A stretch of 64,000 nucleotides of DNA from Sungkyunkwania multivorans (GTDB taxonomy: Bacteria > Bacteroidota > Bacteroidia > Flavobacteriales > Flavobacteriaceae), in assembly GCF_042675645.1 (NCBI RefSeq), contig NZ_JBHTJH010000004.1:434001-498000 (forward strand), read 5' to 3'. Made by a program: the position numbers and the translations under genes. The number at the start of each line of letters is the position of its first letter. Position 1 is the stretch's first letter. The notes beneath the pieces were generated by a model. The model had not been told where the DNA came from. It did no database searches and saw only the letters and a program-made list of their open reading frames with translations. Below, piece by piece: positions 15,761 to 24,619 of this stretch.

Positions 15761-15792
15761 GTTTCCGAAAGTCGTGAAAGCTTGCTTTAAAG

Positions 15793-16050
15793 GCTGTAGG
15801 AAACAAAAAAAGGAGCGCGTGAGCGATTACTTTTGTATTTTCAGCAAGGGTTTTTCGGGATTCTCTAAATCCTGTTCGAGTGCTGTGGGAAACAAAAAAA
15901 GGAGCGCGTGAGCGATTACTTTTGTATTTTCAGCAAGGGTTTTTCGGGATTCTCTAAATCCTGTTCGAGTGCTGTAGGAAACAAAAAAAGGAGCGCGTGA
16001 GCGGTTACTTTTGTATTTTCAGCAAGGGTTTTTCGTAATTCTCTAAATCC
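15793..16050. repeat. three tandem copies of an 89-bp repeat
   Basis: Units begin at GCTGTRGG at 15793, 15882 and 15971, exactly 89 bp apart; the third stops after about 80 bp. Each holds GGAGCGCGTGAGCGRTTAC and CAGCAAGGGTTTTTCG. Copies differ by only a few bases. The unit has no ORF and is too long, without distinct spacers, to be a CRISPR. It lies directly after tRNA-Pro and its terminator. Confidence 0.85.
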
Positions 16051-16429
16051 TTTGAGCTCCCGCGATATGAAAGCCTGCTTTCAAATATTTAAGGAAATAA
16101 TAACGGCCGATGCTCAAAGATCAACTTTTTAATTTGCTAACTGCTTTGACATTAGAGTCAGAAAGACCTATCGGCAAAAGGCCAGAGTGGCTGTAAATCT
16201 CGGTAAATATATGTTCATGATCCTCCTTATTGATCTTATTAACGATGATCATTGCTAGACTTATTGGTATATATGGTTAAATGATCTTTACCAGGACTAT
16301 CAATGGTATGTGAACCATTCAAGTCAATGTTTATCTCGTTTGAACAAAGACATTTTATGAAGATCATGGAATTTTGCGATAACCGTTTAAATCACATTTC
16401 AATAATCAATATTTTCAAAATTCAAACTT
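16051..16429. other. intergenic region upstream of the YtxH operon
   Basis: AT-rich, with no recognised gene. Promoter elements for the following three-gene operon must lie here, but none is clear enough to place. Confidence 0.35.
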
Positions 16430-16762
16430 ATGAGCAATAACACAAATACCTTTTTGGGGGTCATTGCCGGAATCGCATCTGGCGCAATATTGGGAATCTT
16501 GTTCGCACCAGATAAAGGGAGCAATACACGAAGAAGAATAGCAGAGGAGGCAACAGCCGTTAAGGATAAGATTGCCGATGAGGCATCGACCATAAGAGAT
16601 AATGTCGTAGATACGATCAGCCAAAAGAAAGGCACCCTGGACGAACAGCTCGAAGAGGTAGTTTCTAACGTGAGTTATAAGACAGAAGATGTTATATCGT
16701 CTCTAGAAGCCAAACTTGCGCGACTTAAAGAAAAGAATAGAAAGCTACAAAAGAACGCATGA
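16430..16762 (+). CDS. YtxH domain-containing protein
   Basis: A 110-residue protein. The N-terminal FLGVIAGIASGAILGILFAPDKGSNTRR is the YtxH glycine-rich membrane anchor followed by the APxxGxxTR signature. The rest is a long amphipathic, coiled-coil helix rich in Lys/Glu. Such small proteins are often induced by stress. Its stop overlaps the next ATG by 4 bp, so the three genes 16430-17316 form one operon. Confidence 0.8.
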   Translation: MSNNTNTFLGVIAGIASGAILGILFAPDKGSNTRRRIAEEATAVKDKIADEASTIRDNVVDTISQKKGTLDEQLEEVVSNVSYKTEDVISSLEAKLARLKEKNRKLQKNA

Positions 16763-17106
16763 GTATCGTAGAGTCTTTAAGTAAGATTTCAGATAAGGCG
16801 GTGGATGCTGGCGAGCAATACTTAGAATCGACACAGAAATACGCAGAGTTGAAGATATTTCAGCAGCTCGTATCCACCACCTCTTTTTTGTTGAAATTTA
16901 TAATTTTGGGGGGGCTTTTTTTCCTAGGTCTAACCTTTTCGGCTGTTGCAGGTGTCATAGCTCTTAGTAAATTACTCGAAAGCATGACGCAGGCCCTCAT
17001 GCTTGTTGCTGGAATCCTTTTTCTGATAACGGTATTGGTCTACTTATTCAGAAAATATATCGACAAAAAACTCATCAAGAAACTTTCAAAGACCTATTTC
17101 AATTAG
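16759..17106 (+). CDS. phage holin superfamily-like (Phage_holin_3_6 type) membrane protein
   Basis: A 115-residue protein with two strong membrane helices (about residues 43-70 and 78-97) after an amphipathic N-terminus, and a basic tail. This is the layout of DUF1469/holin_3_6 proteins, which commonly follow YtxH genes in Bacteroidota. It is a membrane stress protein, not a lysis protein, in this context. Overlap of 4 bp with the YtxH gene supports co-translation. Confidence 0.65.
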   Translation: MSIVESLSKISDKAVDAGEQYLESTQKYAELKIFQQLVSTTSFLLKFIILGGLFFLGLTFSAVAGVIALSKLLESMTQALMLVAGILFLITVLVYLFRKYIDKKLIKKLSKTYFN

Positions 17107-17115
17107 CTGTCAAAT

Positions 17116-17316
17116 ATGAGAGAATATTCTTCTTTTGAAGAGATCAATACAGAACTTAGAACTTTAGACCTAAAGCGAAAAATTGCTTTGGAAGAGCTAA
17201 GATCCTTGCAATACGATGTAAAGGAAAGTCTTCAGCCTTCTGCTTGGGTAACTACAGCGTTAAAGGCAACCAGAAAATACGGCATACTGTTATTGGTACG
17301 AAAGATATTTAGGTAA
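17116..17316 (+). CDS. small DUF6327-like protein
   Basis: A 66-residue protein beginning MREYSSFEEINTELRTLDLKR, a pattern of short helical proteins found third in YtxH/holin operons of flavobacteria. It has a basic C-terminus. It follows the holin-like gene by 9 bp. Function unknown; operon position is the main support. Confidence 0.6.
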   Translation: MREYSSFEEINTELRTLDLKRKIALEELRSLQYDVKESLQPSAWVTTALKATRKYGILLLVRKIFR

Positions 17317-17508
17317 TAGCAAGGACTGTCCATTTCATTGCTCGAATGTTCTAGTTAAGGCTGCGGATGTCGCCTGCTGCTCGGCCATTGCAAAGAAAGG
17401 ATGTTGTAATGTCCAATATCATCAAGGCCAATGAGAGACTTCAAGAGAATTTTTGATGCTATCTTATGTTTAAATAGATACTTTAAAGACCTACTCACCT
17501 TACGCAAG

Positions 17509-17530
17509 CTCGAGGAATCTTCGAGTTTTT
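17509..17530 (+). terminator. candidate intrinsic terminator
   Basis: CTCGA-GGAATCT-TCGAG followed by TTTTTC. A short stem, in the right place to end plus-strand transcripts before the convergent LytTR gene. Confidence 0.4.
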
Positions 17531-17537
17531 CATTTCC

Positions 17538-18656
17538 TTAAAGGTCCAACCATCTTTTAAATTCCGCTGCCTTATTTTTACTGATGATAATACCCGTCTC
17601 AGAATTAGGTGTCACAAGGATCTTTAATTGATTATTACCATATTTCACGATCTTCTCAATGCTAGAGATGGCTATGATAAATTGTCTGTTGGCTCTAAAG
17701 AAATACGATTCGTCCAATTGTGAAAAGAGTTCATCCAAACTCAAATTGGTCGTCGACCGTCTTCCGTCCGTACAAATAAGGTACGTGATAGTGCTTTCGG
17801 TATAGATATAGGCGATTTCCTCGATGGGTACCGGCACCAATTCATTTCGAATATAGGTCAGTATCCTCTTTTTTGTATTGTTATTATCTTCAGTATTTCC
17901 CTCAACAGTATCTTCCTTTTCTATAACCTTTTGCTGATAATTTCCCACGGCTCTATTCAATTTTGAAAGGTTGATCACCTCATCCTCTAACTTCTCATTT
18001 TTTAGCTCCAATCGCTTTTCATAGGTACTCCCTAGTAATCTTAACACAAAAACCGACGAAAGGATCACCAGCAATCCCATAACTATGAATACTACGAAGA
18101 ATTGTCTTTTGAAATCGGCAATCTGCAGACCAATATTACTGATGTTTGCGTGGCCTGCCACGATCCAGTCGGAGTTTTGAATAGGATAAAGAAAAATGAC
18201 CTTCGACCTATCTCCACTATCCTCGGGCGAGACTACGTTGATATTTTCCATGTCTGCAGTAAGCAATTCATAGAAATTCTCCGGACTTAAGTCATCGGTG
18301 ACCGATGAAACATAGGCATTGTTGGTGCTGGCAAATTGCCCGACATATTTGATGTCTGGATGCGCTACGATCTTTCCAGACCAATCATACATGCTTAAAA
18401 AGCCCATTTTAAGGTCGGTCCCCTTTAGACTCTGCTGAATATTATCAATAATCGAATCTTGAGATATTCCGTAGGCCAATTGTTGCCCTACCAGAATGGC
18501 AAATGATTTAGCCTCTTTTTTGTTGAATTCCAAATGGGTCTCTAATAACCGGTGCGTACTTTCCTTTACCAACAAACGGAAAGCGAGACTTGCAATGATC
18601 ATATAAATGAGCGCAACCGAAAGGAAAGTATAAAAATAGAGTCTATCTTTTCTCAT
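17538..18656 (-). CDS. membrane-anchored LytTR transcriptional regulator with periplasmic sensor
   Basis: A 372-residue one-component regulator. TM1 about 9-29; an extracytoplasmic Cache-like sensor about 30-180 (FLSMYDWSGKIVAHPD and SDWIVAGHANIS are Cache-type strands); TM2 about 183-206; a coiled coil about 210-250; and a C-terminal LytTR DNA-binding domain about 265-372 (IAYIYTESTITYLICTDGRR, FFRANRQFIIAISSI). It binds DNA while tethered to the membrane. It is transcribed away from the YceI/cytochrome-like cluster and is the nearest candidate regulator for the direct-repeat promoters at 21.6, 26.6 and 30.8 kb, which have LytTR-like 21-bp spacing. That link is inference. Confidence 0.85.
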   Translation of the reverse strand: MRKDRLYFYTFLSVALIYMIIASLAFRLLVKESTHRLLETHLEFNKKEAKSFAILVGQQLAYGISQDSIIDNIQQSLKGTDLKMGFLSMYDWSGKIVAHPDIKYVGQFASTNNAYVSSVTDDLSPENFYELLTADMENINVVSPEDSGDRSKVIFLYPIQNSDWIVAGHANISNIGLQIADFKRQFFVVFIVMGLLVILSSVFVLRLLGSTYEKRLELKNEKLEDEVINLSKLNRAVGNYQQKVIEKEDTVEGNTEDNNNTKKRILTYIRNELVPVPIEEIAYIYTESTITYLICTDGRRSTTNLSLDELFSQLDESYFFRANRQFIIAISSIEKIVKYGNNQLKILVTPNSETGIIISKNKAAEFKRWLDL

Positions 18657-18929
18657 AGGTCCGATGACTATTTTTTTGGTCTAAGATAGTAATAAGATCG
18701 ACATGAGCCTGTCATCGACCATTTCGTACGCAAGAAGGATATGGCTTTCGCTTATAGCCCATTTATTCACTCCTACATTCTTCCCTTTCACAGCCAAATA
18801 TTCCCTCTCATATAGGTTTTATAGGTGATAGCGGGGTTTTGTCTGTTGCTTTGTATCACAATAACGACGGAAGCTCAATCGGCTTTCTTGCAATTTGAAA
18901 AAGCAATTATAAAACCAAATCACATTAAA

Positions 18930-19307
18930 ATGAAACGAATTTTAACAAACATTTTTCCATTGGTGATGCTGCTCATCGTCGGATGCACCAATGACAGTGA
19001 AAGCGATCTCATCTCAATCGAAAACGAAGAGATCGTCAATCCAGAAACTCCGGTGACGTACGCGGCCGATATTCAAGCGATCATCAGCAATCGATGTTTG
19101 GGATGTCATTCGGACCCTCCAGCTGGTGCTCCTTTCCCATTGGCCACTTACGACCAAGTCTCGGCTAGAGCATTAAATGGTCAGATCCTTGGTGCCATTA
19201 GCCGTTCTGCAGGAGACCCTCGAATCATGCCACCTTCCGGAAGGCTACCTCAATCTACGATTGACCTTATCGAAAAATGGATACAAGATGGAGCCATTGA
19301 AGAATGA
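18930..19307 (+). CDS. c-type cytochrome-like lipoprotein
   Basis: About 125 residues from the ATG at 18930 (MKRILTNIFPLVMLLIVGC), which gives a lipobox. The frame is open further upstream only through a GTG. A single haem-binding CLGCH motif lies near residue 59, in the context YAADIQAIISNRCLGCHSDPP. This is the planctomycete-cytochrome-C-like layout, ending with MPPSGRLPQSTIDLIEKWI, which supplies the distal Met. It probably carries one haem in the periplasm. First gene of the YceI/OB/DUF5777 cluster. Confidence 0.8.
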   Translation: MKRILTNIFPLVMLLIVGCTNDSESDLISIENEEIVNPETPVTYAADIQAIISNRCLGCHSDPPAGAPFPLATYDQVSARALNGQILGAISRSAGDPRIMPPSGRLPQSTIDLIEKWIQDGAIEE

Positions 19308-19364
19308 TCATTAAAAGGCAAACAATCAATTAACAAATAAATAAATCTCAAAAAGTAATTCATT

Positions 19365-19946
19365 ATGAAAAAAGTTAGCAAAGAATTTGTCCTAGTGATG
19401 ATATGGTTTGGCCTGTTATTCGGCGTGTTTTCGCTTACGCTGTCCGTGGCCCAAGAACAGTATTTGGATAAGAATGGTGTGTTGATCTTCGAAGCTTCCG
19501 AGAAGTTGTTTGAGGAAGTAAAGGCGACCAACAAATCGGTCACAACCATCTACGACACAGCAACCAACAAGATCGCGTCGCTGGCGCTGATGAAGGGTTT
19601 TCATTTTAAGAATTCCCTTATGGAAGAACATTTTAATGAGAACTATATCGAATCGGGCACCTATCCCAAAGCAAAATTCAGAGGAACACTGATCGACTTT
19701 GACCCTAAGGCCGATTTGAATAAAAATGGCAAGAAAGTACGGGTAAAAGGCACGCTCGAAGTTCGTGGAAAGGAAAAGGATATCGACACCACCTTGGACA
19801 TATTAAAGGTTCAAGACATTATTTCTATTACCGGAGAATTTGTAGTGAGCCCGGCCGATTTTGATATTGAAATTCCAGGAATAGTCCGTAACAAGATCGC
19901 CAAGGAAGTAAAGGTGATGCTAGATTTTAAATTGAAAAGAAAATGA
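19365..19946 (+). CDS. YceI-family periplasmic protein (copy 1)
   Basis: A 193-residue protein with an N-terminal signal segment and the YceI lipocalin-like fold. HFKNSLMEEHFNENYIES, YPKAKFRGTL and KVRVKGTLEVRGKEKDI are conserved YceI strands. The family binds polyisoprenoid-like lipids in the periplasm. The C-terminus overlaps the next ATG by 4 bp. It is paralogous to the YceI gene at 25050, and the pair marks a duplicated module. Confidence 0.82.
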   Translation: MKKVSKEFVLVMIWFGLLFGVFSLTLSVAQEQYLDKNGVLIFEASEKLFEEVKATNKSVTTIYDTATNKIASLALMKGFHFKNSLMEEHFNENYIESGTYPKAKFRGTLIDFDPKADLNKNGKKVRVKGTLEVRGKEKDIDTTLDILKVQDIISITGEFVVSPADFDIEIPGIVRNKIAKEVKVMLDFKLKRK

Positions 19947-20338
19947 AAGCGAAAAGAAAAAACGTCGCCTTAGGGATTCTTTTGTCGGTCATAGCTGTTG
20001 TTGCTTTTTCGGCATACAACTACCTCTACCAGGATCATCGGGATATAGCCAAGGAGCGCATTGATTTTGACATTCAAACTACCCAGCTCAAATCAGCGAT
20101 GGAGGATACTAATACCTCCTTGCAATTTGTAGACAAGGTGATACAGACTAAAGGAAAGGTCACTTCACAAGACCAACAGTCTGTTATTCTTGACAATTCG
20201 ATTCAGGTGAATTTTAATCCTGAAGTGAATTTTACATCACAAATGGAAAAAACGCTGACCATCAAAGGACGATGTGTAGGGTATGACGACCTACTAGAAC
20301 TAGTGAAAATTGACCAGGCAACGATAATTGATAATTAA
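19943..20338 (+). CDS. membrane-anchored OB-fold protein, tRNA_anti-like (copy 1)
   Basis: A 131-residue protein with one N-terminal membrane helix (about 8-27) and a C-terminal OB-fold of the tRNA_anti-like type: VIQTKGKVTSQDQQSVILD, then TLTIKGRCVGYDDLLELVKI. It probably sits in the periplasm and need not bind RNA. Overlaps the YceI gene by 4 bp. The paralogue is at 24620. Confidence 0.68.
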   Translation: MKAKRKNVALGILLSVIAVVAFSAYNYLYQDHRDIAKERIDFDIQTTQLKSAMEDTNTSLQFVDKVIQTKGKVTSQDQQSVILDNSIQVNFNPEVNFTSQMEKTLTIKGRCVGYDDLLELVKIDQATIIDN

Positions 20339-20356
20339 CCAACATTCTAAGAAAAC

Positions 20357-21208
20357 ATGAAAAATATCTTTTCATTACTGTTATTATTCATACCCATGCT
20401 GATATCGGCTCAAGACGATCTGCTCGATGAGATCGATACTGGAGAAGAGCTTGTAGATTATGAGACGGCGGCCTTCAAAGGTTTGAAAATAGTGAATTTC
20501 GAATCTACCAAAATGGTCTCAAAGAAAGAGTTGTACTTCGTGGTCTCGCACAGATTTGGCTCTATCAAGAACGGGCTAAAGGATTTCTTCGGTCTAGATC
20601 AGGCAGTTACCAGGCTCAATCTTATCTACGGAATTAGCGATGGTATCAACATTGGGTTTTCTCGTAGTTCATTCCTCCAGATCTATGAAGGTTCTTTAAA
20701 ACTAAGATTGCTAAGGCAGAAGAAAAAAAGCAACCCTTTCAGTCTGGTGCTGTTCAACACGGTTTTGGTGAATACGTCTCTGGACAAAGAAGTATTGCCA
20801 GGATTGGAGTTTGACAATAGATTGAGCTACGCGGTTCAAGCCTTGATATCTAGGAAATTCAACGAGGACCTATCCTTGCAGTTGATACCAACGCTATTTC
20901 ATGATAATTTGGTGCCCTTTGACCCTCAAGATAACACACAATTCGCCATCGGTATCGGGGGGAGACAAAAATTAACCAAGCGATGGTCTCTTAACGTAGA
21001 TTACGGTCTTCACCTGACCAGAGCCTCTGGCTCTCCATTTAAAAATCCACTGTCCATAGGATTCGACCTAGAAACTGGAGGTCATGTATTTCAACTCCAT
21101 TTTACCAATGCACAGCCGATGAATGTCAACAATATTTTGGGACGGGCAACGGGTGATTGGAGTAAAGGAGACATCTTCTTTGGATTCAACCTTTCTAGAG
21201 TTTTTTAA
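20357..21208 (+). CDS. DUF5777-family outer-membrane beta-barrel protein (copy 1)
   Basis: A 283-residue protein with a signal peptide (to about 18, ISAQ). The conserved start of the mature part (YETAAFKGLKIVNFESTKMV, KELYFVVSHRFG) and alternating beta-strands up to a C-terminal F are typical of DUF5777 barrels. In Bacteroidota this family usually travels with YceI and cytochrome-like genes. It is probably an outer-membrane partner for the periplasmic proteins encoded just upstream. Confidence 0.75.
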   Translation: MKNIFSLLLLFIPMLISAQDDLLDEIDTGEELVDYETAAFKGLKIVNFESTKMVSKKELYFVVSHRFGSIKNGLKDFFGLDQAVTRLNLIYGISDGINIGFSRSSFLQIYEGSLKLRLLRQKKKSNPFSLVLFNTVLVNTSLDKEVLPGLEFDNRLSYAVQALISRKFNEDLSLQLIPTLFHDNLVPFDPQDNTQFAIGIGGRQKLTKRWSLNVDYGLHLTRASGSPFKNPLSIGFDLETGGHVFQLHFTNAQPMNVNNILGRATGDWSKGDIFFGFNLSRVF

Positions 21209-21218
21209 AACAAGAGTC

Positions 21219-21491
21219 ATGACAACAACAGGTTTAGCTAAAATCTTCGTTCAGAATACCTTCTGCAACCAATGTACCACAACGATCAAAAATAAGATGG
21301 TTCAAGAGCAAGAGGTAAGAAATGTGATATTATATCCTTCAGATTCTTTAGTGGTTTTCAATTTTAAGAGGGCCAATCAATTATCTGGAGTGATGAACAT
21401 GCTCACCGCTTTGGGCTATCCGCCAAAGGGTGACCGGATCACATCGGCAAATACAGCAGTGGCATTATGCCAGTGCGAGATAGCGTCATAG
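21219..21491 (+). CDS. heavy-metal-associated (HMA-like) domain protein
   Basis: A 90-residue protein from the ATG at 21219, 10 bp after the barrel gene; an earlier in-frame ATG would overlap the barrel gene by 86 bp. It has a ferredoxin-like betaalphabetabetaalphabeta pattern with FCNQCTT in the CxxC metal-binding position and the VRNVILYPSDSLVVF strand pair. It lacks a signal peptide, so it may be a cytoplasmic copper or metal chaperone. A second CQC near the C-terminus may add a ligand. Confidence 0.65.
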   Translation: MTTTGLAKIFVQNTFCNQCTTTIKNKMVQEQEVRNVILYPSDSLVVFNFKRANQLSGVMNMLTALGYPPKGDRITSANTAVALCQCEIAS

Positions 21492-21591
21492 ACACCGGTA
21501 GGTCTAAATATCAAATCACCACCACAAAAGGTATTGATTTAATAATCAAATAATTAAAAACAATAACTGCAAAAAATGGGAAGTCAATCGA

Positions 21592-21658
21592 TGTCGGAAA
21601 TGTATTAGCATTCTACGGATTCGTTACAGCCTTCGGTTGAATTCACCAATAATTTTGC
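21592..21658 (+). promoter_or_regulatory. shared upstream element plus -7 box (copy A)
   Basis: TGTCGGAAATGTA at 21592, then AGCATT and CGTTACAGCCTTCGG. The -7 box TAATTTTGC starts at 21650, 58 bp after the element start. A direct repeat, GTATTAGCATT / GTTACAGCCTT, starts at 21602 and 21623, 21 bp apart. The same layout recurs at 26622 and 30794. It lies just before the secreted-repeat lipoprotein gene. Confidence 0.7.
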
Positions 21659-21704
21659 ACAAGCAACAAAAGATCAAATGAAATCACATCATAAAAAAAT
21701 AACC

Positions 21705-22892
21705 ATGAGAAATATACTTACATTATCAATGAGCTTTGTACTGCTACTCAGCAGTTGCAGCAGCGACGATTACGGGCAAGATGGAAATAATAATTCGCCA
21801 CCAGCGAACAACGCCGTAAGACTTTCAAGCGATGCCAACTTCGGCAATGTTTTGACCAATGCCGAAGGGTTTACGCTATATTTTCTTTCAGCAGACAGCA
21901 AGGGGACTTCAAATTGTCTTGGGAATTGTATCGATATGTGGCCACCTTTCTATGCCGAAGACTTGACCCTCGATAGCGGATTGGATACAAACAATTTTGC
22001 AACGATCACTCGAGAGGATGGTTCTAAGCAAAACACCTATAAGGGCTGGCCGCTATATCGCTTTGCAAACGATCCTGCTCCTGGCAACATCACCGGGGAC
22101 GGATTTGGAGACGTGTGGTTCGTAGCAAAGCCAGATTATACCATCATGATGGCCAAAGCACAACTCGTTGGGCGCAGCTTGGACGGAGTTGAAACCAATC
22201 TTACCAGTGACCTCACACCAGGCGATGGCGAAACGGCCTATATAACAGATGCTGCTGGTAACACACTATACAGTTTTTCTGATGATTATAAAGAAACAAA
22301 TACGTTCACCAATGCAGATTTCTCTAACAATGGGGTCTGGCCCATCTTCGAAGAGGCCTTGGAAAATGTTCCTAGCATTCTAGATCCTGCGGACTTCTTG
22401 ATGATCGATGTTTTCGGTAGGCAGCAGCTTACCTATAAGGGCTGGCCGCTTTACTATTTTGGGCAAGATGCGCAACGTGGCGATAACTATGGGGTTGGTT
22501 TTCCAACGGCGGGAGTATGGCCTGTATTGAATAAAGAATCTGCCGCTGCACCACCAGTCGAAACTGACGTTACTGCGATATTCAATGTTACCAACCAGGG
22601 GGCGTCTGCTTATCTGTTCAATGGTGGAGACTTTAGCAATACGTCCAACCCAAGTATCACTTTAGAACGAGGCAAAACTTACGAATTCAACATCGACGCT
22701 CCCGGCCATCCATTTCTTATCAAATCGGATCAAAGCACTGGGACAGGAAATCAATATAATAATGGTGTTAGCAATAATGGGGCTTCAGATGGCACGATCA
22801 CCTTTACGGTCCCTCAGGATGCACCCAACACCTTGTTCTATATATGCGAGTTTCACGGTTCGATGACTGGGACCTTCAATATCGTGGATTGA
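21705..22892 (+). CDS. secreted-repeat (Lipoprotein_15) lipoprotein with C-terminal cupredoxin domain
   Basis: About 395 residues from the ATG at 21705 (MRNILTLSMSFVLLLSSCSS); an ATG at 21678 would add nine residues. After the lipobox come two pairs of the secreted repeat of unknown function (FTLYFLSADSKGTSNCLGNC, WPPFY, YKGWPLYRF; then LYSFSDD, YKGWPLYYFGQD). Residues about 290-395 form a plastocyanin-like domain. GHPFLI and YICEFHGSM supply the His, Cys, His and Met expected for a type 1 copper site. Probably an electron-transfer or copper-binding lipoprotein at the cell surface. It has its own regulated promoter. Confidence 0.78.
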   Translation: MRNILTLSMSFVLLLSSCSSDDYGQDGNNNSPPANNAVRLSSDANFGNVLTNAEGFTLYFLSADSKGTSNCLGNCIDMWPPFYAEDLTLDSGLDTNNFATITREDGSKQNTYKGWPLYRFANDPAPGNITGDGFGDVWFVAKPDYTIMMAKAQLVGRSLDGVETNLTSDLTPGDGETAYITDAAGNTLYSFSDDYKETNTFTNADFSNNGVWPIFEEALENVPSILDPADFLMIDVFGRQQLTYKGWPLYYFGQDAQRGDNYGVGFPTAGVWPVLNKESAAAPPVETDVTAIFNVTNQGASAYLFNGGDFSNTSNPSITLERGKTYEFNIDAPGHPFLIKSDQSTGTGNQYNNGVSNNGASDGTITFTVPQDAPNTLFYICEFHGSMTGTFNIVD

Positions 22893-22921
22893 AAAAGAAA
22901 AGACCATTGACACTAACTAAA

Positions 22922-22946
22922 GACCAAGGGTGACCAGCCCTTGGTC
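22922..22946 (+). terminator. hairpin between the two secreted-repeat genes
   Basis: A 9-bp perfect stem GACCAAGGG / CCCTTGGTC with a 7-base loop, without a clear T run. It could reduce read-through or protect the upstream mRNA. Confidence 0.5.
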
Positions 22947-23001
22947 CTTAAGGTGGAGTACTTAAAATCAAAACAATTAACAACCATAAAATCTCACAAC
23001 A

Positions 23002-24453
23002 ATGAAAAATGCATTTCTATTTATCCTAGGAGGGCTGCTGTTCTTAAGTTGCAGCAATGACGATTCCGTTGATGATGGAACCCCAGTACCGACAGGTAAT
23101 ACAGTAAAGTTAGGCAATGACGCTACTTTTGGTAACATTCTAACCAATTCGGACGGTTTTACCCTATACTTCTTTGCCCCGGACAGCAAAGATGTATCTA
23201 CCTGTAATGATACTTGTGCCATCAACTGGCCACCTTTCTACCAGGAAAATCTTTTGTTGGACAATGGATTAGATGTCAATGATTTTGGGACGATCACTCG
23301 TAACGATGGCACACAACAAAACACGTACAAGGGGTGGCCACTTTATCTATTTTCTAACGACTCGGCTCCCGGTGTGATCAGCGGAGACGGTTCTGGAGGA
23401 AACTGGTTCGTCGCCAAGCCCGACTACACTGTGATGATGGCCAAGGGACAGCTTGTTGGTAGAGATCTTTCTGGCAATGAAACAAATCTAACCAGCGATT
23501 ATACAGAAGGTGACGGCGAGACCTTCTATATGACCGATGCTGAAGGAAATACGCTTTATAGCTTTTCCAAGGACTTTGAGGGCGTGAACAATTTTACGAA
23601 TGATAACTTCTCCAACAATGGGGTTTGGCCCATTTTTGAAGAGATCTTGGAGAATGTTCCGAGCGTATTGGACCTAGGCGATTTTGGAATGATCGATGTC
23701 TTTGGGAGACAACAGCTTACCTATAAAGGATGGCCATTGTACTATTTTGGACAGGATATCCAACGCGGCGATAACTTTGGAGTAGGATTCCCAAGCGCCG
23801 GCGTATGGCCTGTATTGAATCCAGATATCGAACTTCCGCCTGTGGTATGGGTGGGGCCTGCTCTTACCTTTACAAAGGAAAGCAATGCCGATTGGACCTT
23901 GCCTGAGAACCAAGATAAGATCACCGAAACGGTGACCATCACACGCCAAGACAGACGACAAATATATAACTACGAATATTGGCAGAGGACCTTTGGGCAA
24001 GACCCAAGCGGTGCCGATCTTTTCAGGGAGTTCTGGGGCTCAATTGCAGATACTTCATCTACGACGCTCAATTTTACCCCAACCGGGGGTACTAAGGGTT
24101 TGCGCTGGGCCATTTTGGATGATACGGGAGCCACTACCGACTGGTCTGGCTTTGAATTTTACGGGCAGCTGGGTGACCCGACTCACTTTTATAGCTTTCA
24201 CAATGTTGCCTCAATGATATTTGAACTAGAAGGTGAAAATGGTGTGAGTTCAGTTGATGATAACTTCAACATCAATGGTACTGTAGGTGGATCTTCTACT
24301 GATATGGAAGCTTTGGTTGGTAAAAAGCTAGGAGTTTGGGCAGTTGAGGAAGATATCTTTTTCACGCTCACCTTCGACACTTGGGGTTCGGGAGGAAGTG
24401 GAGGTGCCGTTTCCTATACCCGAACTACGAATCAAAATGAAGTGGTCAACTAG
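23002..24453 (+). CDS. secreted-repeat (Lipoprotein_15) lipoprotein with different C-terminal domain
   Basis: A 483-residue lipoprotein (signal MKNAFLFILGGLLFLSC). Residues about 30-275 closely follow the upstream paralogue, with the same WPPFYQE, NTYKGWPLYLF and TYKGWPLYYFGQD blocks. The C-terminal 200 residues are unrelated to the cupredoxin of that paralogue. They contain TVTITRQDRRQIYNYE and a final DIFFTLTFDTWGSGGSGG segment, a pattern seen in secreted Bacteroidota domains without known function. It looks like a gene duplication followed by domain exchange. Confidence 0.72.
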   Translation: MKNAFLFILGGLLFLSCSNDDSVDDGTPVPTGNTVKLGNDATFGNILTNSDGFTLYFFAPDSKDVSTCNDTCAINWPPFYQENLLLDNGLDVNDFGTITRNDGTQQNTYKGWPLYLFSNDSAPGVISGDGSGGNWFVAKPDYTVMMAKGQLVGRDLSGNETNLTSDYTEGDGETFYMTDAEGNTLYSFSKDFEGVNNFTNDNFSNNGVWPIFEEILENVPSVLDLGDFGMIDVFGRQQLTYKGWPLYYFGQDIQRGDNFGVGFPSAGVWPVLNPDIELPPVVWVGPALTFTKESNADWTLPENQDKITETVTITRQDRRQIYNYEYWQRTFGQDPSGADLFREFWGSIADTSSTTLNFTPTGGTKGLRWAILDDTGATTDWSGFEFYGQLGDPTHFYSFHNVASMIFELEGENGVSSVDDNFNINGTVGGSSTDMEALVGKKLGVWAVEEDIFFTLTFDTWGSGGSGGAVSYTRTTNQNEVVN

Positions 24454-24619
24454 GGATGCTTCATTTTAAAATGTTGTTTTTTGTTTGATTGGGGAATTAG
24501 AACCAGGGGCCAATATTTTTAGTTGGTCCTTGTGTTCTATTCAAGAGAAGGCATCAACTTTTACACGAAATTTGATTTTTAATGCTATAAGAATTTCTCT
24601 TAGTTAGTATTTTAGTAGT

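Noticed and set aside
15793..16050. CRISPR array
   Set aside because: The 89-bp units are near-identical over their whole length, with no unique spacers between short repeats, and no cas gene is nearby.
16759..17106. Prophage holin
   Set aside because: The protein has holin-like helices, but no lysin, tail or capsid genes are near; the YtxH neighbour marks a housekeeping stress operon.
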